Both the position numbers and the translations under genes were made by a program. Shown in pieces: positions 25,316 to 33,394 of a stretch of 64,000 bases of DNA. This DNA is from DAIOEK01 sp964648485 (GTDB lineage: Bacteria > Chloroflexota > Anaerolineae > Anaerolineales > Anaerolineaceae), in contig CAZYOF010000010.1 in the NCBI GenBank assembly GCA_964648485.1, positions 1 to 64,000 on the forward strand, given 5' to 3'. Each line of letters begins with the position of its first letter. The first letter of the stretch is position 1. Under the pieces are notes generated by a model. The model was not told the origin of the DNA and made no database searches. It saw only the letters and a list, made by a program, of their open reading frames with translations.

Positions 25316-26320
25316 TTACTCAATGGGTGTAATATCCTTGACCACCTGAATTTTTCCACTGACCAAATCTGCAATGACTGTTTCCATTTCTTTTGATACA
25401 GATTCAGGGACATTCTGCAATGGGCTTTGGATTTGAACACCAGTATCAAAACCAAGTGGATAGTAACCACCAGTGGTACCTTCTTTAACTTTGGTAACAA
25501 TGGCTTTCAGAGGTCCAGCAAAATCATAAATGAGGGATGCGATATAGTTATCAGGAGCGAACTGGCTCTTATCAGAGTATTTTGCAGTAACCAGAACTTT
25601 GCTTGCTGTATTCGCTTTAACCGATTCAAATACACCCTGCATACCAAGGTTCAAGGAGCCAACGATAACATCAACGCCTTCCGCAATCATGGCATCAGCC
25701 ACCTGACGTGATTTCGCTGGATCATTGAAATCACCTGCCCAAACATATTTGAAATCAACATCGAGGCCAGAATCTTTGATTGCCTGTTGAATGGCATGTA
25801 CTTCTGCATAAGAGAAGGGTAGGGTTAAGCCACCCACATAAGCAATCTTACCTGTCTGTGTGGAACGGGCTGCCAGGGCACCAATACCATAGAAACCAAC
25901 ATGGAAATTCCGGTCGATGAACCAAACATTGGCCGGAAGATCTGCAGGCAGGTCGTCACCCTCAGCAATAAACACAACATCGGGGAAAGATTTTGCAAGT
26001 TCAAGTGTCTGAGTGACAAACTGTCCACCATGAGTCCAAATGATGTTATAACCTCCATCGATGTACTCACGCATAACACGGTCAACATCCGGAACTGCAA
26101 CACTCTCTGAATAAGCGGTCTCGACTCCGAGGTCAGTTTTAACTGCTTCGATTCCCAGATATGCCATTGTGTTGTAATCAGCATCTGTAATTACACCCGG
26201 GAAGATTGCAGCGAGTTTCATTGCCTTAGTTTCCTGCGCTGCACCGGTAGGACCACATGCGCTCAATACTAGAGCGGCAATGATCACAAGGGCAAAAAGG
26301 ATAAAGCTGGTTTTCTTCAT
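25316..26320 (-). CDS. BMP-family substrate-binding lipoprotein
   Basis: The extracellular binding component of the importer encoded downstream. A lipoprotein signal (positive KK, hydrophobic stretch, LSAC box) puts the lipidated Cys at residue 22. The mature part is a BMP domain with YNIIWTHGGQFV, VAFIAEGDD-like and ADAMIAEGVDVIVG segments. The family binds purine nucleosides or related compounds; the exact ligand here is not known. The start at 26320 has GGAGG; the frame's earlier codon lacks one. 334 residues. Confidence 0.93.
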   Translation of the reverse strand: MKKTSFILFALVIIAALVLSACGPTGAAQETKAMKLAAIFPGVITDADYNTMAYLGIEAVKTDLGVETAYSESVAVPDVDRVMREYIDGGYNIIWTHGGQFVTQTLELAKSFPDVVFIAEGDDLPADLPANVWFIDRNFHVGFYGIGALAARSTQTGKIAYVGGLTLPFSYAEVHAIQQAIKDSGLDVDFKYVWAGDFNDPAKSRQVADAMIAEGVDVIVGSLNLGMQGVFESVKANTASKVLVTAKYSDKSQFAPDNYIASLIYDFAGPLKAIVTKVKEGTTGGYYPLGFDTGVQIQSPLQNVPESVSKEMETVIADLVSGKIQVVKDITPIE

Positions 26321-26371
26321 GGAATCCTCCAAATAAGTATAAGTAAGTACACCATGATTATTACCTTTTCT

Positions 26372-26400
26372 TTATTAGATTTCAATATGATTAACGTCAA
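26372..26400 (-). promoter_or_regulatory. Sigma-70-type promoter for the BMP transporter operon
   Basis: On the minus strand TTGACG (26400-26395) is followed after exactly 17 bases by TAATAA (26377-26372). It lies 52 bases before the binding-protein start. The -35 region contains acttgac, like half of the TetR operator at 27146-27164, so shared control is possible but weakly supported. Confidence 0.6.
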
Positions 26401-26508
26401 GTGATGATACATGAATAGCACTAATATTTATCATGTATATCAAATATATTGTTAGCTCTTATCTGTTATCAAAAGAAACGATAATTTTTAAATTATCTTC
26501 AGAGAAGG

Positions 26509-27126
26509 TTAATCGAGCATTGGTAAATCTGTGATAGTAAATTGTTGTAAAGCCTGGTGCAGAATTTTCTTGAAAGACACTCTTTCCAAAGTCAGGTGAG
26601 AATACTGCCGTTCTAAAAATAATGCTGCATGTCCATGAACAAGACTCCAGAGATTGAGTGCTTGAATTTCCGTATCCATTATCATTAATACACCCGCATC
26701 CTGGCAGTTTCTAACAACCATCAGCAAAAGCTCAAATCCCCGCCCGGTTAGATTATCCATGTCCCTGTAATCATGATCATCTTCAAGAATTCCAGAAAAC
26801 ATTAGTTTAAAGAATGCAGGGTTAGAAATTGCAAACTCACTATACGCATAAGCAAACTCGAGCAGCATTCGTGCAGGTGATGCTTGATATTGTGTTACAA
26901 CAATTTGAAGTGTATCCAATAGTATTTCATATCCATAGGTGGATATCGCAATTATCAATGAATGCTTATCGGGAAAATGGGAGTAAGGTGCGGAGTGGCT
27001 GACCCCTGCCGCCCTGGCAACTCTTCGCAACGAAAGCGAAGCAGCCCCCTCATTTAATAGAATTTCTGCCCCTGCCTTTATTAAGGAATTACGTAGATCA
27101 CCATGGTGATAATTCAGTCTTGTCAT
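26509..27126 (-). CDS. TetR-family transcriptional repressor with WHG-type ligand domain
   Basis: 205 residues. An N-terminal TetR helix-turn-helix (about 8-55, SLRRVARAAGVSHSAPYSHF) is followed by an all-helical ligand domain with WSLVHGHAALFLE, matching the TetR WHG C-terminal type. It is divergent from the aldolase operon, with a perfect 9-1-9 palindrome overlapping both promoters, so it very probably represses both itself and that operon. The BMP importer genes lie downstream in the same orientation, so it may also control them. Confidence 0.9.
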   Translation of the reverse strand: MTRLNYHHGDLRNSLIKAGAEILLNEGAASLSLRRVARAAGVSHSAPYSHFPDKHSLIIAISTYGYEILLDTLQIVVTQYQASPARMLLEFAYAYSEFAISNPAFFKLMFSGILEDDHDYRDMDNLTGRGFELLLMVVRNCQDAGVLMIMDTEIQALNLWSLVHGHAALFLERQYSHLTLERVSFKKILHQALQQFTITDLPMLD

Positions 27127-27132
27127 AATAAA

Positions 27133-27194
27133 ATCTTATGAGATTAACTTGACAATGTCAAGTTTAAATTCTACAATCTAGACAGTGTCAAGTT
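27133..27194. promoter_or_regulatory. Divergent promoters and two TetR operators
   Basis: Plus strand: TTGACA (27149-27154), 17 bases, TACAAT (27172-27177). Minus strand: TTGACA (27161-27156), 17 bases, TAAGAT (27138-27133). Both -35 boxes lie in one perfect palindrome, aacttgaca-a-tgtcaagtt (27146-27164). A second, 7/9-matched copy (27176-27194) is centred exactly 30 bp away, on the same DNA face, and covers the plus-strand start site. Confidence 0.85.
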
Positions 27195-27210
27195 CATTTG
27201 GAGAATAGTC

Positions 27211-27888
27211 ATGATAAGTTTTCAAGCAGAACGTGAAGTAATTACCAGCGCAGCAGATTATCTTACCAAACACGGGTTTTTATCAGCAACAGGTGGAAAT
27301 ATTTCCGTAAGAATAACTGGGCAATCACTCATGGCAATAACACCATCCGACTATGATTACCAGAAGATGCAACCAGAGGACATTTGTTTACTGAATTTTA
27401 ATGCAGAAGTGCAAGATGCCAGATTAAAACCATCTGTTGAGAGCAGTATGCACGCTGCTGTTTATAAAGCCCGTTTAGATGTTCAAGCAATTATTCACAC
27501 ACACCAGGTTTATCCCAGCGCCTTGGCAATTATTAATAAACCGATCCCTGCCCTATTTGACGAACAGGTTAGATTCCTTGGCAGATCGGTTGACATCATA
27601 CCGTATGCTCCATCTGGAACTGGAATGTTGAGAAACAAAGTCGTGAAATATGTTGGCAATCATCATAACGCATTTATGATGGCGAATCATGGCGCATTGG
27701 TCTTCGGTGATAGCATGGAACGAGCTATTCATAATGTTGAGGTGTTGGAAAAATGCGCTCTGGCTTATTTATTGGCATTATGTAGCGGCGAAAAAACTAG
27801 CAATATCCCATTTATTGTTCGTGAGATAGCGTTTTCGAAATTACGCGGTGCCCAGAAAAAAACTGAGAAAGCAGCTATTGATAAATAG
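27211..27888 (+). CDS. Class II aldolase / fuculose-phosphate aldolase-like protein
   Basis: Zinc aldolase family enzyme of 225 residues. The expected catalytic and metal residues are all visible: E77 in SVESSMH, H96 and H98 in IIHTHQ and H160 in MANHGALVFG, with GGNISVR near the N-terminus binding phosphate. Likely substrates are short sugar phosphates; the specific one is unknown. First gene of an operon under TetR control, followed by an aminotransferase and a sugar kinase. Confidence 0.9.
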   Translation: MISFQAEREVITSAADYLTKHGFLSATGGNISVRITGQSLMAITPSDYDYQKMQPEDICLLNFNAEVQDARLKPSVESSMHAAVYKARLDVQAIIHTHQVYPSALAIINKPIPALFDEQVRFLGRSVDIIPYAPSGTGMLRNKVVKYVGNHHNAFMMANHGALVFGDSMERAIHNVEVLEKCALAYLLALCSGEKTSNIPFIVREIAFSKLRGAQKKTEKAAIDK

Positions 27889-27919
27889 CACGGAAATCTT
27901 TCGTATTGATGGAGGATCT

Positions 27920-29374
27920 ATGCCAGCTGAACAACAATATGCTATATCCAATTACCCTGATGTCGCTGAGATTTACAAAAAACTGAATAAACTTGTATCG
28001 CTACCTTTAAGGCGTGTTAAACGCGATGTGATGGGTAATTATCTCAAATATTTCGATGATAAATGTGCAGAATCAAGAAAACTAACCATTGAAGCACAAA
28101 AATTCATCCCGGGTGGAGTACAGCACAACTTGGCATTTAATTACCCATTCCCTATCGCGGTGAATAAGGCAGAGGGAGCTTATCTTTGGGATATTGATGG
28201 AAATAAATACATCGATTTTTTACAGGCAGGTGGTCCCACCATCCTCGGAAGTAATTATCTCCCGGTAAGAGATAAGGTAATTGAATTACTCCAATCTTGC
28301 GGACCTGTAACTGGATTGTTCCATGAATTTGAGTTGAAATTGGCTCAACAAATAAACAGATTTATGCCATCCATAGAAATGTTCCGTATGCTCGGCTCCG
28401 GAACAGAGAGTGTTATGGCAGCCATACGTGCAGCCAGGGCATACACACATAAAAAATACGTAATTAAAGTAGGAGGAGCATACCATGGGTGGAGCGATTC
28501 CATGGTGTACGGTCTCCACATACCTGGTACCGGTAGATTCGAAGCTAAAGGGATTCCAGCAGGCGCCAGTGCGAATACTCAGGAATTCTTTCCCAATGAT
28601 CTGGGTGCTCTCAAACGCTTGCTTATTCTTAATCGGTTACGCGGTGGAACAGCAGCCGTTATTGTTGAACCAGTCGGTCCTGAAAGTGGTACCCGTCCAG
28701 TACCGTATGAATTTAACCAACAGATACGTGAATTATGTGATGAGTTTGGTGCTTTATTAATATTTGATGAAGTAGTTACTGGATTCCGGTTGGGCATGGG
28801 GGGTGCGCAGGGTTATTTCAATGTCAAGCCCGACCTAACCATATTGGGTAAATGTGTAACCGGTGGATATCCCATGGCAGGTGGGGTGGGTGGAAAAGCA
28901 GAGGTCATCATGCGTTTTGCGGCAGGCATTGGAGGGACAGGAGAACGGGCGTACATTGGTGGAACATTATCTGCAAATCCTCTTTCTTGCGTTGCGGGAT
29001 ATTATGCACTGGAAGAGATGGAAAAAACAAATGCAGCTGTTATCGCAGGTAAAGCAGGTGACAGGCTCACTGCAGGTTTACAACAAATAATAAATAAATA
29101 CGACCTTCCGTTTGTAGCGTATAACCAGGGATCCATTGTCCATCTGGAAACTTCTGGTGTAATGCTCCTCGATTTCAGGAATCCGATCAAACTGGCAAAA
29201 GAAATGAAACCTCGAAAACATATGATCGAAGAGATGGGTGCAGCTTACATGGCAAATGGTCTGGTAACCCTTGCTGGCAGTCGCATGTACACCAGCCTTG
29301 CAGATACAGATCAGGTGATCGATGATGCTTTGGATAAATTTGAAGCGGTTCTTTCTAATATTGAATCGGTATAA
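27920..29374 (+). CDS. Class III aminotransferase, glutamate-1-semialdehyde aminomutase-like
   Basis: PLP-dependent enzyme of 484 residues. It has EGAYLWDIDGNKYIDFL near the N-terminus, AAIRAARAYT, the acidic LLIFDEVVTGFRLG and PLP lysine K311 in ILGKCVTGGYPMAGG. The family includes HemL, but the long N-terminal extension (about 60 residues) and the catabolic operon make a haem role unlikely; transamination or amino-group migration on a sugar-like compound fits better. The start at 27920 has GGAGG; a longer frame would overlap the aldolase. Confidence 0.85.
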   Translation: MPAEQQYAISNYPDVAEIYKKLNKLVSLPLRRVKRDVMGNYLKYFDDKCAESRKLTIEAQKFIPGGVQHNLAFNYPFPIAVNKAEGAYLWDIDGNKYIDFLQAGGPTILGSNYLPVRDKVIELLQSCGPVTGLFHEFELKLAQQINRFMPSIEMFRMLGSGTESVMAAIRAARAYTHKKYVIKVGGAYHGWSDSMVYGLHIPGTGRFEAKGIPAGASANTQEFFPNDLGALKRLLILNRLRGGTAAVIVEPVGPESGTRPVPYEFNQQIRELCDEFGALLIFDEVVTGFRLGMGGAQGYFNVKPDLTILGKCVTGGYPMAGGVGGKAEVIMRFAAGIGGTGERAYIGGTLSANPLSCVAGYYALEEMEKTNAAVIAGKAGDRLTAGLQQIINKYDLPFVAYNQGSIVHLETSGVMLLDFRNPIKLAKEMKPRKHMIEEMGAAYMANGLVTLAGSRMYTSLADTDQVIDDALDKFEAVLSNIESV

Positions 29375-29434
29375 ATTCTTTTTATTCAAGAAAATGCTTG
29401 CATGAATTATTCGAGAAGGATACGGAGAAAAAAT

Positions 29435-31015
29435 ATGCCCAATCAAAATGAACCGATTTATCTGGCAGTTGATCTGGGTACTTCCAGCATGAAGGTTGCC
29501 CTGATCAACCTTAAAGGTGAGGTATTAGGATGGGAGGCGGAACCTTTCAGGTTATACCTGACACCAGATGGCGGTGTTGAACAGTCTCCGCAAGAATGGT
29601 GGGACGCATTCTTGATCACATCAAAACGATTGATCAGTAAGAACCAACCATTATCAGATTCCATCAAAGCAATCTGCTGTTCCACCCAGGGAGAGGGTAC
29701 AGTTCCAGTCGATAAAGATGGCAAAGCATTAATGAATTGTATCTTGTGGATGGATATGCGTGGCGTGGAAAATCTTCAGAGACAATTCAAAGGATTAGTG
29801 AATATCAGTGGATTAGATCTTATAAAGGTAATGAGATGGATCAGATTAACAGGTGGAATCCCATCCAGTACTGGAAAAGATCCAGCCGCCCATATGCTGT
29901 TTATCCGTGATAATTTTCCACAAATTTACGAAAAAACCTACAAATTCCTGAATGTTCTCGATTACATGAATCTCCGTCTTACAGGAAGATTTTGCGCCAC
30001 ATTCGATTCTATCCTTACATCATGGGTTACAGATAACCGGAATCCTTCTCACATAAAGTATGATCCTGAGTTGGTTAAACGATCCGGGATCGATCCAGAG
30101 AAATATCCAGAAATTCTTTCCTGTACAGACATCGTTGGAGATCTTCTGCCAGAAATCAAATCTGAATTAGGTTTGCCTGGTAAGGTGAAAGTGGTAGCGG
30201 GAGCTATAGACACAACAGCTGCGGCAGTAGGAGCCGGTGCAGTGGCAGATTTTCTCCCCCATATATACCTGGGTACTTCATCCTGGCTGGCAGCCCATGT
30301 ACCATTTAAGAAAACAGATATCCAATCATCACTTGCTTCTGTTCCTTGTGCTGTGGATAGGAAATATCTATTGGTTGCCCTTCAGGCGACTGCTGGTGGT
30401 AATCTTACTTTTTTACGAGACAAGATTATTTACAATAAGGATGAATTACTCCAGGAAGCAAATGTTCCAGATATCTTCAAGGTTTTAGATCAAATTGCTG
30501 AAAGGGTGCCAGCTGGCGCGAATGGTGTAATTTACACACCCTGGATTTGGGGGGAAAGAGCTCCAGTTGAAGACAAGGCACTGAGGGCAGGTCTCTACAA
30601 TTTATCTCTTCATAATACCCGTGAGGATATCATCAGGGCATTTCTTGAAGGTATTGCTCTCAACACCCGCTGGTTACTGGATCCGGTAGAAAAATTTCTA
30701 GGTAAAAAATTGGACAAAATCCATCTCGTCGGAGGAGGGGCACAATCCGATGTATGGTGCCAGATCTTTGCCGATGTTATGAATCTTCAAATCCGGCAAG
30801 TGCGACAACCGGTCTACGCAAACGCGCGCGGGGCGGGATGGATTGCGGCAGTTGGCATGGGTGATGCCGTTTATTCAGATTATTCAGCAAGTATTCAGTT
30901 TAATAAGATATACGATCCGCAACCTGCACATCTGGAGATATACAGAAACCGTTATGAACAGTATAAGAAAATATACAAACAGATGCGCGGAGTTTATCAT
31001 CAGTTAAATGGATAA
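29435..31015 (+). CDS. FGGY-family carbohydrate kinase
   Basis: Sugar kinase of 526 residues in the xylulokinase-like branch. The N-terminal phosphate motif is LAVDLGTSSMKVAL, the catalytic Asp is in VVAGAIDTTAAAVGAG, and the C-terminal ATP-binding piece is IHLVGGGAQSDVW followed by YANARGAGWIA. The exact sugar is unknown. The ATG at 29435 has GGAG seven bases upstream and is preferred to the earlier codon at 29402. It lies between the aminotransferase and the MFS transporter, and probably phosphorylates the substrate later split by the aldolase. Confidence 0.9.
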   Translation: MPNQNEPIYLAVDLGTSSMKVALINLKGEVLGWEAEPFRLYLTPDGGVEQSPQEWWDAFLITSKRLISKNQPLSDSIKAICCSTQGEGTVPVDKDGKALMNCILWMDMRGVENLQRQFKGLVNISGLDLIKVMRWIRLTGGIPSSTGKDPAAHMLFIRDNFPQIYEKTYKFLNVLDYMNLRLTGRFCATFDSILTSWVTDNRNPSHIKYDPELVKRSGIDPEKYPEILSCTDIVGDLLPEIKSELGLPGKVKVVAGAIDTTAAAVGAGAVADFLPHIYLGTSSWLAAHVPFKKTDIQSSLASVPCAVDRKYLLVALQATAGGNLTFLRDKIIYNKDELLQEANVPDIFKVLDQIAERVPAGANGVIYTPWIWGERAPVEDKALRAGLYNLSLHNTREDIIRAFLEGIALNTRWLLDPVEKFLGKKLDKIHLVGGGAQSDVWCQIFADVMNLQIRQVRQPVYANARGAGWIAAVGMGDAVYSDYSASIQFNKIYDPQPAHLEIYRNRYEQYKKIYKQMRGVYHQLNG

Positions 31016-31051
31016 TCCCATCTTCCAGATCCAGAGTTAATAGGAGAAAAA

Positions 31052-32263
31052 ATGACTGAAAAAACATATTCGCTGTATGGCTATCGATGGGTTGTTCTTG
31101 CCGTTTTCATGTTCATTAATTTAACAATTCAAATCTTGTGGATCTCTTATGCACCTATCACTGGAATTGCGGCAGGTTTTTATGGAGTGGATGATCTGCA
31201 AATCGGATTACTGGCAATGACTTTTATGATTGCATTCATTCCACTTTCTATTCCAGTTTCATGGGCAATCGATACGTATGGTTTCAGAATAGCTGTCAGT
31301 ATTGGTGCAATTCTCATGGGAGTTTTCGGATTGATTCGTGGTTTTTCAGGCAGTAGCTACACCTGGGTATTTATTGCAACTATCGGCATCGCTATAGCAC
31401 AGCCTTTCCTCCTCAATGCATGGACAAAGGTTCCAGCTCAATGGTTCAGCCTGGAAGAGCGGGCGACCGCTGTCGGATTAGTGACATTATCAAATCTGGT
31501 TGGAACCGCTCTGGGTATGGTAATCACACCAATCTTAATTGAAACAATGCCGATCACAACCGTACAATTAATATATGGCGGAATTGCAGCTTTCTCTGCT
31601 GTTTTGTTCCTGGTATTCGCCCGCGAAAAACCACTTACACCCCCCTGCCCTCCCGGTCAGGAAGTGCGCGCTCTTATGCTGGATGGTTTGAAACATGCTC
31701 TGAAAGTAAAAGATTTCTGGTTTTACCTTCTCATTGCATTTATCGGAATGGGAATTTTTAATGGTGTTACTACCTGGGTTGAAAATATAGTCCGCCCCAG
31801 AGGATTTACTCCCTCCGATGCTGGAATCCTTGGTGCTTTACTACTTGCAGGAGGCGTGATCGGAGCTGTCGTATTACCACCAATATCCGATAGACAGCAT
31901 CGAAGAAAACTATATATATTTCTGGGTTTTTTGCTTGCAATCCCCGGGTTGGTCGGCTTGACATTTGCAACAGCGGGATGGCTGCTCTTTGCCTCTGCCT
32001 TCTTTTTGGGTTTCTTTTTAGTAAGTTCAAGCCCGATAGGAATGCAATATGCTGCAGAAATCACTTATCCAACTCCTGAAGGCACATCCAATGGATTGAT
32101 CCAATTATTTGGTCAGGGGGCTGTGGTTTTCGTCTATATTATGGAAGCACTCAAATCAGCAGATGGATCTTTTACCCCTGCCCTGCTTCTGGCAATTGGT
32201 TTAATGATCATAAGCCTGATGTTGATCCTCCAGTTGAAGGATCCCAAATGGAAAACTGAATAG
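31052..32263 (+). CDS. MFS transporter, FLVCR-like
   Basis: A 403-residue major facilitator with about twelve membrane helices. The opening YRWVVLAVFMFINLTIQILW and PVSWAIDTYGFR resemble the FLVCR-like branch. As the last gene of the aldolase operon it most likely imports the operon's substrate. AGGAG precedes the start. An intrinsic terminator follows nine bases after the stop. Confidence 0.88.
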   Translation: MTEKTYSLYGYRWVVLAVFMFINLTIQILWISYAPITGIAAGFYGVDDLQIGLLAMTFMIAFIPLSIPVSWAIDTYGFRIAVSIGAILMGVFGLIRGFSGSSYTWVFIATIGIAIAQPFLLNAWTKVPAQWFSLEERATAVGLVTLSNLVGTALGMVITPILIETMPITTVQLIYGGIAAFSAVLFLVFAREKPLTPPCPPGQEVRALMLDGLKHALKVKDFWFYLLIAFIGMGIFNGVTTWVENIVRPRGFTPSDAGILGALLLAGGVIGAVVLPPISDRQHRRKLYIFLGFLLAIPGLVGLTFATAGWLLFASAFFLGFFLVSSSPIGMQYAAEITYPTPEGTSNGLIQLFGQGAVVFVYIMEALKSADGSFTPALLLAIGLMIISLMLILQLKDPKWKTE

Positions 32264-32271
32264 TAATAGTG

Positions 32272-32301
32272 AAAAACCTACCCCTCAAAGGTAGGTTTTT
32301 T
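32272..32301 (+). terminator. Terminator of the aldolase/kinase operon
   Basis: An 11-bp stem (aaaaacctacc with ggtaggttttt) with a 7-base loop and trailing T run, just after the MFS gene. Confidence 0.92.
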
Positions 32302-32921
32302 GATCTCCCCCCGTTTGGAGAGATCACATCCACACATACTAAAACCGCTTGTCTGCAATATTCTGGCAAAATTAGACGCCGCATGCCGAACAGAAGCCAT
32401 TGTATTTGCAGTCTATCATGGTTTTATCGAATATATAATCAAGAATAAATTCCACATTCTTTTGGATAGATATGGATTGTGGATTTTACTATTATTAGAG
32501 TCTAGAATTATTTTTGATGGAAAAATGATTTGGCTTACATCCATAACAAAAGGGGTCAGCGCAGATCCAGCCATAGCGACTCATAATTTCTTATCACTTT
32601 TTGTGGGTATTGATCTACTGTCTGAAAAGGAATTTCACCTTCTTCCAAAATAAATTATCAATGCACAAACTCAGAATTCCCGGTTCCAGGTGTGCAACTT
32701 TTTTGGACCGTACTTTTCGTCTTCTCTCCCGGCTGTTTAACTATAAATTTTGATATTGATTTTTGCCTCTATCTTGTATATTACAAGATTTATTATCCCC
32801 ATGCCTTTGATAAGAAAACTAAGTCCTTTAATAATTATTAAATACTAATCAATATAAAACACCAGGCGCAATTATTATCTATCTAATCCAATTTTGCTGT
32901 TAATACGATTTACTTATTTTT
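32302..32921. other. Gene-free AT-rich stretch
   Basis: About 620 bases without a recognisable gene. An open frame of 117 codons runs from 32300, but it starts in the terminator T run, has no ribosome site and resembles nothing I know. The stretch may contain the decayed remains of a gene. Confidence 0.5.
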
Positions 32922-33134
32922 TTATTTTTTTCGATCTTCCAATTCTGAGTACAAGAATAACCCTTCTAACCTTACATCAAATAATCTCGCCAGTCTGAAT
33001 GCGAGGATTAAAGATGGGTTATACCGTCCATTTTCTAATGATATGATTGTTTGACGTGATACGTCTACCAAATCCGCCAGATCCTGCTGCGTCCAGCCTC
33101 TTGCAACTCTCAATTCAGCCAATCTGTTATTCAT
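32922..33134 (-). CDS. Small XRE-family transcriptional regulator
   Basis: A 70-residue protein that is almost only a Cro/C1-type helix-turn-helix (about 3-58: LAELRVARGWTQQDLADLVD, then SRQTIISLENGRYNPS). Such short regulators are often autorepressors. Its promoter is flanked by two copies of gtaaag-N4-ctttac, a good autoregulatory site. The membrane protein that often accompanies this type is not adjacent. Confidence 0.9.
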   Translation of the reverse strand: MNNRLAELRVARGWTQQDLADLVDVSRQTIISLENGRYNPSLILAFRLARLFDVRLEGLFLYSELEDRKK

Positions 33135-33147
33135 ATGCTATTCCTAT

Positions 33148-33207
33148 GTAAAGCTTACTTTACTAATAATTATAATCTTTAAATTATTAATGTCAAGTTT
33201 GCTTTAC
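33148..33207 (-). promoter_or_regulatory. Promoter of the XRE regulator with two palindromic operators
   Basis: On the minus strand a consensus TTGACA (33196-33191) is 16 bases from TATAAT (33174-33169). The palindrome gtaaag-ctta-ctttac (33148-33163) covers the start site, and gtcaag-tttg-ctttac (33192-33207) covers the -35 box. The two centres are 44 bp apart. Confidence 0.8.
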
Positions 33208-33394
33208 TATTCTTGATTATTATTCTGATTCCACTAATATTCTTACTGTAATTAGATGTAATATTTCCTATATAGAGAAAATTGAGAAGTAATTTAAAAA
33301 GTTTATTTTATCTTTCAATAATTATTACAACAACTTTTTCAATATTCCTCACAATAATTAATATAATTTATTATCATCCATAATATTTATGAAT

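Noticed and set aside
32300..32653. Open frame of 117 codons after the MFS gene
   Set aside because: It starts in the terminator's T run, has no ribosome site and shows no recognisable motif.
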